From positions 62,001-126,000 of the forward strand of contig NZ_RHQM01000014.1 in the NCBI RefSeq assembly GCF_003935375.1: DNA of 64,000 nt. Direction: 5' to 3'. The DNA is from Stutzerimonas xanthomarina (GTDB lineage: Bacteria; Pseudomonadota; Gammaproteobacteria; Pseudomonadales; Pseudomonadaceae). Both the position numbers and the translations under genes were made by a program. The stretch's first letter is position 1. Each line of letters begins with the position of its first letter. The notes under the pieces were generated by a model. That model did no database searches. It saw nothing but the letters and a program-made list of their open reading frames with translations, and was not told where the DNA came from. Positions 44,354-54,467 of this stretch are shown here, one piece after another.

Positions 44354-44965
44354 TCAGCCGATTGCCTGTATCACCGCCTCGCTGTCGCACACGGTGCTGT
44401 AAAGCGGCAGCAGGTTGCGCAGAATGAACTCATGGCTCTCTGCCGACGCGCCTGCGATGCAGTCCTCGGGGACTACCACTTGGTAGCCGAGATCCGAGCC
44501 GCACAACGAGGTGCCCGATATCGCCACGTTGGTCGAAACGCCCACGGGAACCAGGGTCTGCACGCCCATGTTGCGCAACATGGCATCCAGGTCGGTGCCG
44601 TGGAAGGCCACCAGGCTGAAGCTGCGCGCATGCACGATATCGCCTTCGTGAGGCGTCAGCTCCTCGACTGGCAGGACATCCCGGCTACCGGCGATCATGC
44701 GCTGATCCTTGATCGAGCGGACGATGATCGCGCTGGTGCGGGGCAGGTCGACGTAACCTGGTCGATGCACTACATGTAAATGAATAACAGGCAGCTTTGC
44801 CTTGCGGAACGCTTGGGCCAGCCTGGCTATCCGCGGCACGATGGCGCGCGCTCCGGCCTGCTCGGCCAGACTCTGGAAAGGAGAGAGCTGCGGGTCGATT
44901 ACGCCCAGCTGGCACTCGCTGATCAGCAACGCAGCACGCTGCCCTTTGTCCAGTCCTCGAATCAT
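44354..44965 (-). CDS. Isochorismatase-family (cysteine-hydrolase fold) protein without the catalytic Cys
   Basis: A 203-residue isochorismatase-fold protein. The usual DxQ motif at the first strand is altered (LLISECQLGVID), and the T-N-x-C-V motif reads VSTNVAISGTS, with Ala for the nucleophilic Cys. It is therefore not a standard nicotinamidase- or amidase-type cysteine hydrolase; a Cys-less chemistry as in isochorismatases, or another role, is possible. The start at 44965 (MIRGLDKGQ) has GAGGGGC upstream. It is divergent from the fused acyl-CoA dehydrogenase gene, with operator I between them, so it is presumably part of the regulon. Confidence 0.78.
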   Translation of the reverse strand: MIRGLDKGQRAALLISECQLGVIDPQLSPFQSLAEQAGARAIVPRIARLAQAFRKAKLPVIHLHVVHRPGYVDLPRTSAIIVRSIKDQRMIAGSRDVLPVEELTPHEGDIVHARSFSLVAFHGTDLDAMLRNMGVQTLVPVGVSTNVAISGTSLCGSDLGYQVVVPEDCIAGASAESHEFILRNLLPLYSTVCDSEAVIQAIG

Positions 44966-45045
44966 TGTTGCCCCTCTTGTTCGTTGTTTCGGTGAATGAA
45001 GCATGCAGCCGGCCTGGTTGACAAGCTGTAAGGCTGAGGCATTAT

Positions 45046-45064
45046 AGCTGATAAATCGTTAGTT
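45046..45064. promoter_or_regulatory. Operator copy I of the 19-bp palindrome family
   Basis: AGCTGATAAATCGTTAGTT in the divergent gap, 23 bases before the ATG at 45088 (plus) and 80 bases from the start at 44965 (minus). It could serve both promoters. Confidence 0.75.
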
Positions 45065-45087
45065 TTTAATCGGCGAGATGACTGAGC

Positions 45088-47430
45088 ATGAATGATGAAG
45101 TGGGAGTGGCCGAGCTGTTGCAGGACTCGGCGAACGACTATCTGGCTGGAACCCATGCGCCTGCCAGGTTACGTGGCTGGATCGGGCGCGTACGACCGGT
45201 GGAGCGTGCACTGTGGCGCGGCATGGCTGAGCTGGGCTGGACAGCGCTCATGTTGCCGGAGGAGATGGGTGGCAGTGGTCTGGGCTTACGCGAAGCCTGT
45301 GCTTTGAGCGAGATAATGGGAGAACGTTTGCTCGCGGAACCCTTCGTCGCCTGCTGCGTACTTCCTTCGGTGCTGCTGGCGGCGAGTAAGGCTGACAACG
45401 TGGCGAGCGGACGCGAGCAACTGGCTGGCTGGTTGCAGTCAGGCGAACGCGTGTTGACCTTCGCCTGGCAGGAACGGGCCGCTCAGCTCGATATCGAACA
45501 GCCGACATGCCTCCTGCGCAATGGTGTGGTGACTGGTGAGAAGCGCTTCGTCATTGGTTGTGAGGCGGATTCGGTATTGCTTGTGCTGGCCCAGGAAGCC
45601 GGTCAGACGGTGTTGGTGGCCGTGGCCGCCGATGCTTCGGGGGTCAGTTGCGAGTCATTCGCTGCTGGTGTCGGCAGCCAGGCCCATGTGCGTTTTGAGC
45701 AGACCCCTTTGTTGTTTGGTGAGCCGCTGCTGCGTGGTGAGGCCGCCGAACAGGCTGCGCGTCAGGCGCTGGTCGCCGGGCGTATCGCGCTGTCTGCCGA
45801 ACTGGCCGGATTATCCGCTGGCTGCCTGCGACAGACCATCGACTACGTTAGCCAGAGGGTACAGTTCGCACGCCCCATTGGTAGCTTCCAGACCGTGCAG
45901 CATCGTTGCGTTGACCTGCACATCGAGGCATTACTGGCGCGTGCTTCCTGGCAGCATGCTCTGGACTGTTACGAGCAGGCTCCGCTGTCCGCAGCCACCT
46001 TGGCGGCCACCAGCGCGGCCAAGGCGCGTAGCGGAGCGGGTGCGGTAATCACCGGCAAGCAATCGGTGCAGTTGCATGGTGCCATGGGCTTCGCCGAGGA
46101 AGTCGATATCGGCCTGTACCTGCGCTCTGCGATCTTCGGTTCGGCCTGGCTGGGGGCGGCGCAGAGCCACCGTCGCCTGTTCGCCGAGCGTTATCCGGCC
46201 CTGCGTAGCGAAGAACTGGACGATAGCACCCTGACGCAGGTGGCGCTTAGTGATACCAGTGACCCGCGGGAGTGGGGCGACGACGAATTCCGCCTGCGCC
46301 TGCGCCGCTGGCTGGAGGCGAACTACCCGCTGCACCTGCGTCAGGACGACCGTCGCCCATTCCTGCGTCTGCGCGGTGACGACCTGTGCAACTGGCTGCG
46401 CTTGCTCAACGAGCACGGCTGGCGGGCACCGGCCTGGCCGCGGGAATATGGTGGTATGGGTATCTCGTTCCGCAAACAGATGATCTACCAACAGGAAATG
46501 GAACGTGCCGGGGTCGGGCGGATCATCGACAACGGTGAAACCCAGCTTGGCCCAACCCTGATGAAATGGGGGACACAGGAGCAGCGTGCCTACTACCTGC
46601 CGCGAATCCTGCAGTGCGACGATGTCTGGTGCCAGGGTTACTCGGAGCCGGGGGCCGGCTCCGATCTGGCCAGTCTGCGTACCCAGGCGGTGCTCGAGGG
46701 CGACGAGTATGTGGTGAGCGGCCAGAAGATCTGGAGCACCCATGCTTTGGATTGCACGCATATCTTCACTCTGGTGCGTACCGGCAAGTTCGAGAAGAAG
46801 CAGCAGGGCATCAGCTTCCTGTTGATCGATCTCAAGGCGCCAGGCGTGAGCATCCGCCCGATCGCCAATATCGCCGGCGAAAACGAATTCTGCGAAGTGT
46901 TCTTCGATGCCGTGCGGGTGCCGGCGGTGAACCTGGTGGGCGAGTTGCACCAGGGCTGGAGTGTGGCCAAGGCGTTGCTCGGTCATGAGCGTATCTGGCT
47001 GGGCAGCTCGGCCATGGCCGGTAGTGCACTGGATCTGGCCGAACGCCTGGTGGTGCAGCTGGGCCTGATGGATGACAGGGGCGTGCTCGACCGCCTGGCT
47101 GCTCTGCAGGCTGACTTGCATGACTACCGTCGACTCTATGCCCAGGTGTGTGACCGCATCGCCAATGAAGGGGCCGAACCTGACGCCGAGGCTTCGGTGC
47201 TGAAGGTTTATGTCTCTGAGCTGTTGCAGCGGATCACTGAGTTCAACGTCGAAGTCAGCAGCGAGTACGGCGGTGTAGTTGGTGATGTCAGCATTGGCGA
47301 TCTGGAGGTCGATCCGCACTGGGCTCTGATGATGGCCCGACCGGTGACGATTTATGCCGGTGCCAATGAAATTCAGCGCGATATCCTGGCCAAGGCCGTC
47401 CTCAATCTTCCCAATCTACCGCGCGGCTGA
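45088..47430 (+). CDS. Fused double acyl-CoA dehydrogenase, second copy
   Basis: A 780-residue fusion of two acyl-CoA dehydrogenase modules in the order beta-type then alpha-type, as in the protein at 26215-28422. The N-terminal module (about 1-375) has [18 protein letters not shown] and [19 protein letters not shown]. The C-terminal module (about 390-780) has [37 protein letters not shown] and the end [18 protein letters not shown]. The two fusions are distant from each other, suggesting different substrates or successive steps. Its own promoter carries operator I. A true thiolase follows 22 bases later, so the pair could perform the first and last steps of a beta-oxidation round. Confidence 0.9.
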   Translation: MNDEVGVAELLQDSANDYLAGTHAPARLRGWIGRVRPVERALWRGMAELGWTALMLPEEMGGSGLGLREACALSEIMGERLLAEPFVACCVLPSVLLAASKADNVASGREQLAGWLQSGERVLTFAWQERAAQLDIEQPTCLLRNGVVTGEKRFVIGCEADSVLLVLAQEAGQTVLVAVAADASGVSCESFAAGVGSQAHVRFEQTPLLFGEPLLRGEAAEQAARQALVAGRIALSAELAGLSAGCLRQTIDYVSQRVQFARPIGSFQTVQHRCVDLHIEALLARASWQHALDCYEQAPLSAATLAATSAAKARSGAGAVITGKQSVQLHGAMGFAEEVDIGLYLRSAIFGSAWLGAAQSHRRLFAERYPALRSEELDDSTLTQVALSDTSDPREWGDDEFRLRLRRWLEANYPLHLRQDDRRPFLRLRGDDLCNWLRLLNEHGWRAPAWPREYGGMGISFRKQMIYQQEMERAGVGRIIDNGETQLGPTLMKWGTQEQRAYYLPRILQCDDVWCQGYSEPGAGSDLASLRTQAVLEGDEYVVSGQKIWSTHALDCTHIFTLVRTGKFEKKQQGISFLLIDLKAPGVSIRPIANIAGENEFCEVFFDAVRVPAVNLVGELHQGWSVAKALLGHERIWLGSSAMAGSALDLAERLVVQLGLMDDRGVLDRLAALQADLHDYRRLYAQVCDRIANEGAEPDAEASVLKVYVSELLQRITEFNVEVSSEYGGVVGDVSIGDLEVDPHWALMMARPVTIYAGANEIQRDILAKAVLNLPNLPRG

Positions 47431-47452
47431 TGCCGGCTATCTGGAGCAACAC

Positions 47453-48637
47453 ATGAGAGAAGCTGTCATTGTTTCCACCGCCCGTACTCCTATCGGCAAG
47501 GCTCATCGAGGTGCGCTGAACAACATCAAGTCGCCGAGCATGACCGCCCATGCCATGTTGCAGGCTGCTTTGCGCACAGGCGTGGAGCCAGGAGCAATCG
47601 AGGATGTGATCATCGGTGCGGCGATGCCCGCCGGCACGGCGGGTAGGAACCTGGCCCGCGCTGCTGCGCTGCGCGCGGGATTCGGTGTGCAGGCGGCCGG
47701 TTCTACGGTGGATCGTCAGTGTGCATCTGGCCTGATGGCCATCGCCATCGCGGCCAAGCAGATCATCGTCGACGGGATGGACATTGTCATCGGAGGCGGT
47801 TCGGAGAACGTCAGCGCACTGACACCGAGTTATCTGGAGCTGGCCATCCGAGAGAAGGATGAGGTTCTGGCGGATATGCTGCCACAGGCCTACATGCCGA
47901 TGATCGAGACTGCCGAGTTCGTTGCCAGGAAATACGGTATCAGCCGCGATGCGCAGGATGAGTATGCGCTGCTTGCTCATCAGCGGGCCGCCGCCGCCCA
48001 GGCCGATGGCAAGTTCGACGAGGAGATCGTGCCACTGCGGGTGCAGCAGAAACTGGTAGACAAACAGACCAAGGAAGTCAGCTACAAGGAGTTTCTCTTC
48101 ACCGAGGACGAATGTCTGCGCCCGGATACCAGCGCTGCAGGGCTTGCCAGCCTCAAACCAGTGATCGAAGGGGGGAGTGTCACTGCTGGCAACGCCAGCC
48201 AACTGTCTGACGGTGCGTCGGCCTGCTTGCTGATGGATGCTCGCCTTGCCGAGCAGCGCGGTCTGCGCCCACTCGGTGCGTACCGTGGTTTCATCAGTAC
48301 TGGCTGCGCACCGGAGGAAATGGGTATCGGGCCGGTGACCGCTATTCCGCAACTGCTGAAGAAGCATGGTCTGACGGTCGGTGATATCGGCCTGTGGGAG
48401 TTGAACGAGGCGTTCGCCTGCCAGACCCTTTATTGTCGCGATCGGTTGGGCATTGATCCCGATCGTTTCAACATCAACGGCGGCGGCATCGCGTTGGGGC
48501 ATCCCTTTGGCATGACCGGCTCACGCCTGGTCGGCAGCGCGCTGCTCGAAGGTCGCCGTCGTGGTGTGCGCTACGTGGTGGTGAGTATGTGTGTCGGTGG
48601 CGGTATGGGGGCTGCCGGCTTGTTCGAGGTTTACTGA
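47453..48637 (+). CDS. Acetyl-CoA acyltransferase (thiolase with catalytic Cys)
   Basis: A 394-residue thiolase II family enzyme. The nucleophile Cys90 lies in [27 protein letters not shown] carries the catalytic His, and [14 protein letters not shown] the second Cys. It cleaves 3-ketoacyl-CoA to acetyl-CoA (or propionyl-CoA) and a shortened acyl-CoA. Unlike the two thiolase-like proteins at 237 and 11908, all active-site residues are present. The start at 47453 ([15 protein letters not shown]) is chosen from the conserved N-terminus; an in-frame ATG upstream lies within the preceding gene. A terminator follows. Confidence 0.92.
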   Translation: MREAVIVSTARTPIGKAHRGALNNIKSPSMTAHAMLQAALRTGVEPGAIEDVIIGAAMPAGTAGRNLARAAALRAGFGVQAAGSTVDRQCASGLMAIAIAAKQIIVDGMDIVIGGGSENVSALTPSYLELAIREKDEVLADMLPQAYMPMIETAEFVARKYGISRDAQDEYALLAHQRAAAAQADGKFDEEIVPLRVQQKLVDKQTKEVSYKEFLFTEDECLRPDTSAAGLASLKPVIEGGSVTAGNASQLSDGASACLLMDARLAEQRGLRPLGAYRGFISTGCAPEEMGIGPVTAIPQLLKKHGLTVGDIGLWELNEAFACQTLYCRDRLGIDPDRFNINGGGIALGHPFGMTGSRLVGSALLEGRRRGVRYVVVSMCVGGGMGAAGLFEVY

Positions 48638-48671
48638 TTCTTCTGCGTTTTTTGTGCTGTTTGAGCGTGAC

Positions 48672-48705
48672 ACCTGCCTTTCGATCTTGGGGGGCAGGTT
48701 TTTTT
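48672..48705 (+). terminator. Rho-independent terminator after the thiolase gene
   Basis: ACCTGCC, loop of 14 bases, GGCAGGT followed by a T-run to 48705. Confidence 0.8.
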
Positions 48706-49246
48706 GCTCAGAGGATTTAGCTGATCTGATTTTCCTGCATGACGGGCAGCGCGGGGAGTGGCGCAGGGAGCCGCGGCTCAGGGCTTGCGGCAATACTACC
48801 CAATCATTCAGCCTCAGCCGTCTTGCTGCGGCAGCAAGCATGCACGCAACCCCGAGGGGGTGAGCCTGGGTGGAGCCCCCGTGAGCTGGCGACGAACTAC
48901 GTGAGGTGGCGCGAGATGTGTGGTGCCTCTCGCTCGATCACTGGCGTACTGCTGCCGATGATTGCAATGGAGGATTAGACACTGTTTCAGTGGTTGATCT
49001 ACCTGTCTACCGCAGTGCTCCTGGAAGGACAGGTTGTCATGGAGGTGCTCGGGGTGGCGGTGTTCGAGATCGACATGGTGCACGAACCATCCATTCGTGC
49101 TCTACCCGCAGTGGCTGGCCCAATCCACGGACGTGGAGAAACAAGGCATGCATGAGGTTGCGGAATGCCCTGTTAGGAAGCGTTCTCCGACAACATTAGA
49201 AGCGACCCAGTACACCCGGATGCGGGATCCGGGCGACATATGGGGC
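48706..49246. other. Gene-free intergenic region
   Basis: About 540 bases between the terminator and the 3' end of the minus-strand acyl-CoA dehydrogenase gene at 49247. It holds a perfect hairpin (CTTGCTGC/GCAGCAAG at about 48820-48836) and a GC-rich hairpin ACCCC-GA-GGGGT just after it. The short open frames lack RBSs and recognisable domains. It may be a decayed gene or the scar of a rearrangement. Confidence 0.5.
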
Positions 49247-50392
49247 TCAGTTCAGGCCAATCGTGCGTTCCAGCTCCGCCAGTTTCTCGAAGTGGTGCAT
49301 GCTGCTACCTAGCGCACTGTTGATCAGTGTCATACGCTTGAAATAGTGGCCGATTACGTATTCTTCGGTTACGCCAATGCCGCCGTGCAACTGGATTGCC
49401 TGGCCGCAGACGTATTGGCCACTCTTGCCGATATGAGCCTTCGCCATTGACAGTATCTTGGCCCGCTCATCTGAATTTTTGTTGAGGCTGGACAGCGCGT
49501 AGTGCAGCATGCCGCGCGATAGTTCCAGTTCGATCAGCATCTCACTCATACGATGCTGAAGGCTCTGGAAGTCGCCGAGCAACTGGCCGAACTGCTTGCG
49601 GATCTTCAGGTAGTCGCGGGTGATCCACAGTGCGCGCTCCATCACACCGATGGCTTCGGCGCAGAGCGCCACCGTGGCGTGTTCGAGGCCGTGGCGGATA
49701 GCGCCGAAACCCAGGCCGACGGCACCCAGTAGATTCTTGCGGCCAACCTCGACATCGCGCAGATAGAGGTGAGTGGCCCAGCGGTTATCGATCAGGCGAA
49801 TGTCGCGCCGCTCCACTCCTGCGCCCTTCGGATCGACGACGAACAGGCTGATACCCTGTTCGTCGTCGTCGCTGCCGCTGGTGCGTGCCGAGACGATCAG
49901 TAGTTCTGCCACGTTGCCGGCCACTACCACAGCCTTTTCGCCACTGATCCGCCAGCGCTCGTCATCGATGGCGACTGCCCGGGTTTGTACGTACGCCGGC
50001 CTGCCATGCGCCCCAGCTTCCTCGTGGGCGAGTACCGGCAGCAGTTCGCCTGTGCACAGGGTCTGAAGTATCGTCGCCACCTTGGGATCGCGCGTGGCCG
50101 CCAGGGTCTGCGCGGCGAGCACTGCTACTGCCCAATAGGGTTCCACGCAGAGCATGCGGCCGTTCTCTTCCATCACCAGAGCGGACTCCAGAGCGGAGCA
50201 GTTCATTCCACCGAACTCTTCCGGAATCGCCAGGCCAAGTAGGCCGAGTTCGGCCAACTGCTGCCAGTGACTGGAGTCGAATGAGCCCTTGTCGACCACC
50301 GGGCCGCGTTTTTCGAATGAGCAGTTGTCTTCCATGAAGCGACGAACGCTGTCTCGCAACATGCTCTGTTCTTCGTTGAGTTGGAAATCCAT
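49247..50392 (-). CDS. Acyl-CoA dehydrogenase, beta-type partner
   Basis: A 381-residue acyl-CoA dehydrogenase. The C-terminal motif IQLHGGIGVTEEYVIGHYFKRM marks it as the beta-type half of a heteromeric enzyme. The gene for its alpha-type partner lies two bases upstream (50395-51594). It is closely similar in organisation to the pair 29988/31157. It is the last gene of the operon starting with the DUF35 gene at 54383. Confidence 0.9.
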   Translation of the reverse strand: MDFQLNEEQSMLRDSVRRFMEDNCSFEKRGPVVDKGSFDSSHWQQLAELGLLGLAIPEEFGGMNCSALESALVMEENGRMLCVEPYWAVAVLAAQTLAATRDPKVATILQTLCTGELLPVLAHEEAGAHGRPAYVQTRAVAIDDERWRISGEKAVVVAGNVAELLIVSARTSGSDDDEQGISLFVVDPKGAGVERRDIRLIDNRWATHLYLRDVEVGRKNLLGAVGLGFGAIRHGLEHATVALCAEAIGVMERALWITRDYLKIRKQFGQLLGDFQSLQHRMSEMLIELELSRGMLHYALSSLNKNSDERAKILSMAKAHIGKSGQYVCGQAIQLHGGIGVTEEYVIGHYFKRMTLINSALGSSMHHFEKLAELERTIGLN

Positions 50393-50394
50393 GT

Positions 50395-51594
50395 TCAGAG
50401 CTCCAGGAATGAACGGGCGATGATGGTGCGCTGCACTTCATTGGCCCCACCGTAGATAGTGGTTGCACGACGGTAGAAGTAGTCCGCCATGATGCCTGGG
50501 GCATAGTTGGGACCAGGAGGCCAGGCCTCCTCACGCTGTGCATCCCCGAGCGGGTCGGGGTAGACGTAGCTGGCGTAGCAACCGAGCGCTTCGACCTGGA
50601 GCTCGCCAATCTTCTGCAGCAGTTCGGAACCACGGATCTTCAGCAGCGAGCCGACCGGTAGCCTGCTCTGGCCGCCAGCCTTCTCATGCAGCGCACGCAG
50701 GCTAAGCCAGCGCAGGGCCTGCAGATCGGTTTCCAGCTGGGCAAGGCGGGTGGCGAAGCCCGGACGGTCGATCAGTCGTGAGCCGTCGGCCTGGTTCAAG
50801 CTGAGGAACTTACGCAGACGCGCCAGGTTAGCGTTGTTGCGTGGCCACTCGGCGCTGAAGGCGCGTTCGTTCTCTAGCAGGAACTTGGCGTAGGTCCAGC
50901 CTTTACCTTCTTCGCCTACCAGGTTGGTGACCGGCACACGCACGTCGTCAAAGAACACCTCGTTGAGGCTATGGCTTTCGCCGATGTCATGGATCGGGCG
51001 GATGGTCACGCCTGGGGCCTCGCGCTCCACTAGGATCATCGAGATGCCGCGCTGGCGTGCTGCTGGGTCGGTCTTGACCAGGACGAAAATCATGTCGGCG
51101 GTCTCGACGAACGATGTCCAGATCTTGCGGCCGTTGATCACATATTCGTCGCCGACGCGTTCGGCCCTTGTGCTGAGTGAGCCCAGGTCGGAGCCAGCGT
51201 TGGGTTCGGAGAAGCCCTGCCCCCAGAATACGTCGCCGCTGAGGATGCGTGGACCGTACTCCTGCTTCATCACCTCGCTGCCAAAGGTCATGATCACTGG
51301 GCCGATCATCTTGAAGCCTGCGGTGTCCACGGCCGGGGCGCCGGCAAGCAGGCATTCTTCGTCGAAGATGAACTGGCGCAGAGGCGACCAGCCGGTACCG
51401 CCCCAGTGCTTCGGCCAGTTGGCGCCGGCATAGCCGTTGGCATGGAGAATCTTGGTCCAGCGCCGGGTGTCCTCGCGCAATGGGTGATAGCCGCGGTGGT
51501 TACGCTCGGCCAGATCTGCGGGGAGGTTGTCCTTGAGGAAGGCACGAACTTCCTGACGGAAGTCCTCGTCTTCCTGATCGAGAATGAAATCCAT
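50395..51594 (-). CDS. Acyl-CoA dehydrogenase, alpha-type partner
   Basis: A 399-residue acyl-CoA dehydrogenase with GQGFSEPNAGSDLGSLST, KIWTSFVETADMIFVLVKT and the C-terminal TIYGGANEVQRTIIARSFLEL. It is paired with the beta-type gene two bases downstream. Such alpha/beta pairs are known from steroid side-chain oxidation (for example ChsE1/ChsE2). The upstream acyl-CoA dehydrogenase stop is 54 bases away. Confidence 0.9.
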   Translation of the reverse strand: MDFILDQEDEDFRQEVRAFLKDNLPADLAERNHRGYHPLREDTRRWTKILHANGYAGANWPKHWGGTGWSPLRQFIFDEECLLAGAPAVDTAGFKMIGPVIMTFGSEVMKQEYGPRILSGDVFWGQGFSEPNAGSDLGSLSTRAERVGDEYVINGRKIWTSFVETADMIFVLVKTDPAARQRGISMILVEREAPGVTIRPIHDIGESHSLNEVFFDDVRVPVTNLVGEEGKGWTYAKFLLENERAFSAEWPRNNANLARLRKFLSLNQADGSRLIDRPGFATRLAQLETDLQALRWLSLRALHEKAGGQSRLPVGSLLKIRGSELLQKIGELQVEALGCYASYVYPDPLGDAQREEAWPPGPNYAPGIMADYFYRRATTIYGGANEVQRTIIARSFLEL

Positions 51595-51648
51595 TGGGTC
51601 AGTCCTGTGGGCTGCTGGCGGGCTAGGCCCGCCGCTGTGGTGGTCGGG

Positions 51649-52851
51649 TTATTTCGGCGCGGCGTTGAAGGGGATGCCCTTGTCCGGCCGGTGGTCTTGG
51701 GGTAGCCCAAGCACACGTTCGGCCAGGGTGTTGAGCAACAGCTCGTCGGTGCCGCCGGCGATGCGCAGGCTGGGGTCGAGCCAGGCCCGGGCGAAGTCAT
51801 TGGTCGCATGGCCGTGTGGCGCGAGACGTGCGCCGCTGGCACCCAGCAGATCCATGGCGGTGGAACCCAGCGCCTGGCGGGTTCGGCCCAGCAGTAGCTT
51901 GCGGATGGCCCCCTCTGGCCCTGGGGCCTGGCCATTGGCGAAGGCTTGCAGAGCGCGGCGATGGATGGCACGCAGGCCTTGGCGCTGTACGAATACCTCG
52001 GCAATCCTGGCACGGACTTCGCCGTCCTCCAGCGCCGGACGGCCATTGATCCGGGCATTGCCAGCCAGGTCGATGAAGTTCTCCAGAGTCGGGCCGTAGC
52101 CGGATTCGTCGGTCACCGCGTAGCGTTCGATCATCAGAGTTTCGACGGCGACCTTGAAGCCACCGTTGATTTCCCCTAGGCGCTGTTCGTCAGGGACGAA
52201 CACTTCGTCGAAGAACACTTCGTTGAGATCTTTCTCCTCGCCCAGGCGGCGAATGGGCTGAACCGTGACGCCGGGTGACTTCATGTCGAGGAAGAAATAG
52301 GTCAGGCCGGAGTGCTTGGGCAGGTTCGGATCGCTCCTGGCCACTACCACGCCCCAGTCGGCGATCTGCGCCCAACTGGTCCAGACCTTCTGCCCGCTGA
52401 GTAGCCAGCCGCCCTCCGTGGGCACTGCCTTCAGGCGCAGGGAGGCCAGATCTGATCCGGCCGAGGGTTCGGAGAACAGCTGGCACCAGATCAGTTCACC
52501 GCGCACCGTCGCCGGGCCGAGTTTCTGTTTCCAGTGCTCCGGGGCATACCGCAGGAAGATCGGCAGCGGGTTGTTCAGGCTGATGCTGAAGTAGATCAGT
52601 GGCAGGTCGTAGCGCATCTCTTCCTCGCAGAAGATGACCTTTTCCAGTTCGCTACCACCAGCGCCGCCATATTCTTTAGGCAGGGTGATACAGCCATAGC
52701 CGTGCTGCACCTTGTGCGCCTGCCAGGCACGGGCCAGGGCCAGATCCTGCTCGAAGTCGAGGCCATGGCGGGCTCTTCCCGAATAGTTTGCCGCATGTTC
52801 GGCCAACCAGCTGCGAGCCTGCTCGCGGTAGCGTTGCAGTTCTTCGTTCAT
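51649..52851 (-). CDS. Acyl-CoA dehydrogenase, alpha-type partner of a second pair
   Basis: A 400-residue acyl-CoA dehydrogenase. [16 protein letters not shown] and KVWTSWAQIADWGVVVARS are the substrate/FAD motifs; the C-terminus has LRIAGGTDELLLNTLAERVLGLPQD. The start at 52851 (MNEELQRYREQ) is chosen because the conserved domain begins there and the preceding gene ends at 52859. Its partner is the beta-type protein at 52859-53965, so here the order is beta then alpha. Confidence 0.9.
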   Translation of the reverse strand: MNEELQRYREQARSWLAEHAANYSGRARHGLDFEQDLALARAWQAHKVQHGYGCITLPKEYGGAGGSELEKVIFCEEEMRYDLPLIYFSISLNNPLPIFLRYAPEHWKQKLGPATVRGELIWCQLFSEPSAGSDLASLRLKAVPTEGGWLLSGQKVWTSWAQIADWGVVVARSDPNLPKHSGLTYFFLDMKSPGVTVQPIRRLGEEKDLNEVFFDEVFVPDEQRLGEINGGFKVAVETLMIERYAVTDESGYGPTLENFIDLAGNARINGRPALEDGEVRARIAEVFVQRQGLRAIHRRALQAFANGQAPGPEGAIRKLLLGRTRQALGSTAMDLLGASGARLAPHGHATNDFARAWLDPSLRIAGGTDELLLNTLAERVLGLPQDHRPDKGIPFNAAPK

Positions 52852-52858
52852 TTTCGTC

Positions 52859-53965
52859 TTATCCTGCCAGGCCAGTTGCAGATTCGAGTCCCAGGTCGCA
52901 AAGCAGTCGTTCCCGCCAGTAGTGGGAGCCTCCCAGCTCCAGGGCCAGGCTGCGCGAGCGGCGATAGTAGTGATGGGGCATGGCTTCCCAGGTGACGCCC
53001 ATACCTCCGTGTACGTGTAGGTTCTCCTGGGCGGCCAGGTCGTAGGCGCGGGTAGCACCGAGACGGGCGGCAGCGGTCAGTTGGTTGCGAGCCGGCAGTC
53101 CCTGCTCCCAGGCATCCAGCGCGTCATGCGTACAGCCGCGAGCGATCTCCAGTTGGCAGTACATCTCCGCCAGCTTGTGCTTGATGCCCTGGAAGCCACC
53201 GATCGGCTGGCCGAAGGCGCGGCGCTCGCGGGCGTAGTCACAGGCCATGTCCAGACAGGCCTGGGCGCCACCGATCTGCTCGAAGGCGGTGGTCAACGCG
53301 GCAAGACTGCTGAGATTCGACAACTGCTCGGCATCGCCGAGGCGTAGCGCGTGCACCTGAACGAACTGCAGGGCCGCCGTCGCGCGGGAGTTGTCGAAAC
53401 CATCGACCGGGATGCGCTGCACCCCGGGTTGGTCGAGTAGAACCAGGTAGAGGCCGTTGCCGTGCTCGTCTGCGGCCTGCACCAGGGCAACATCGGCGAC
53501 CGTGGCGAAGGCTGCAGGGGCCTTTTCGCCGTTCAGTCTGCCGTTGCGAACCTGGGCCGAGTTATTGATCGAAAGTCCTCCATCGGCTGGGTCGGCCAGC
53601 GCCAGGCAGGCGATCCGGCTGCCATCGGTCAGGGCTTCCTGCAGGGCTGAGTGCTCCGCCCGCCCGGCTGCCAGCAAGGCATGCACGGCTAGCGTGTTGG
53701 CGATCAGGGGTAGCGAGGCAGTGATCCGGCCGAGCTCCTCGCACAGTACGCCAAGGCCGCCCCAGCCCAGGCCTAGACCGCCGGCCTGTTCCGGCACCGC
53801 GATCGCCGTCCAGCCTTGCTCGACGGCATGCCGCCAGAGCTCACGGTCGAAACCGCCTGGTTCATCGAGCATCGACTTGAGGTGCTCGGGCGTCGCCTGA
53901 TCCTGTAGCAGGCGTCTGGCCTGCTCGCGGATGGTGGCGAGATCTTCAGCGTGTTCGGCTTGCAT
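52859..53965 (-). CDS. Acyl-CoA dehydrogenase, beta-type partner of a second pair
   Basis: A 368-residue acyl-CoA dehydrogenase with an FGQPIGGFQGIKHKLAEMY segment and LHVHGGMGVTWEAMPHHYYRRS near the C-terminus. The start at 53965 (MQAEHAEDL) lies ten bases after the DUF35 stop; an in-frame upstream ATG at 54073 is inside the DUF35 gene. With the gene at 51649 it likely forms a heteromeric dehydrogenase. Confidence 0.88.
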   Translation of the reverse strand: MQAEHAEDLATIREQARRLLQDQATPEHLKSMLDEPGGFDRELWRHAVEQGWTAIAVPEQAGGLGLGWGGLGVLCEELGRITASLPLIANTLAVHALLAAGRAEHSALQEALTDGSRIACLALADPADGGLSINNSAQVRNGRLNGEKAPAAFATVADVALVQAADEHGNGLYLVLLDQPGVQRIPVDGFDNSRATAALQFVQVHALRLGDAEQLSNLSSLAALTTAFEQIGGAQACLDMACDYARERRAFGQPIGGFQGIKHKLAEMYCQLEIARGCTHDALDAWEQGLPARNQLTAAARLGATRAYDLAAQENLHVHGGMGVTWEAMPHHYYRRSRSLALELGGSHYWRERLLCDLGLESATGLAG

Positions 53966-53975
53966 TCGGACTCTC

Positions 53976-54383
53976 TCAGACAGGGGTGAAGAGGGGGAGG
54001 TACACGTCCTCAACCGCCTCGAAGACGACTCGAACTCGCTGGCCAATAAAGGCCGAATCCGGGTGGCAGCCAACGATGTTGGTGGTCAATTGCAGGCCTG
54101 GTTGCTCGTCGAGGCTGACGATCGCGATTGCATAAGGCACCGCCTGCCCCGGGCTCCAGGGTTGGTGGTTGACCGTCAGGGCTTCGATGGTGCCAAGGCC
54201 GCTGACGGCTTCCGGGGCGAGCCGCTTGCTCAAGCACCTGGGACAGATGATTCCTGGCGGGTGCAGCCAGAGGCGGCAGTCCGTACAGCGCAAGATGCGC
54301 AACTGGTTGTCCGCTCCGCAGATCCAGAAGAAGCGGTTGAGGTCATCCAGTTCGGGAAGGGTGCGTTTCACGGCGTCAGTCAT
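53976..54383 (-). CDS. DUF35 OB-fold, zinc-ribbon protein (aldolase/thiolase partner)
   Basis: A 135-residue protein. An N-terminal zinc ribbon (Cys33-x2-Cys36, Cys47-x2-Cys50) is followed by an OB fold (GTIEALTVNHQPWSPGQAVPYAIAIVSLDE). DUF35 proteins are partners of SCP-x/Ltp2-type thiolase-fold enzymes and form the retro-aldolase complex in steroid side-chain degradation. Here the gene is not beside either thiolase-like gene (237, 11908); it is the first gene of an operon of four acyl-CoA dehydrogenases. It has its promoter side at operator J. Only one DUF35 protein is visible for two thiolase-like candidates. Confidence 0.87.
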   Translation of the reverse strand: MTDAVKRTLPELDDLNRFFWICGADNQLRILRCTDCRLWLHPPGIICPRCLSKRLAPEAVSGLGTIEALTVNHQPWSPGQAVPYAIAIVSLDEQPGLQLTTNIVGCHPDSAFIGQRVRVVFEAVEDVYLPLFTPV

Positions 54384-54467
54384 TGGGTTCTCCTGGGGCG
54401 GTGGCGCTTTCCTGCATCATGCGTCAGCTTCCGTCCGGCCTCCATAGGGTCGCGCGTTCAGGATTAA

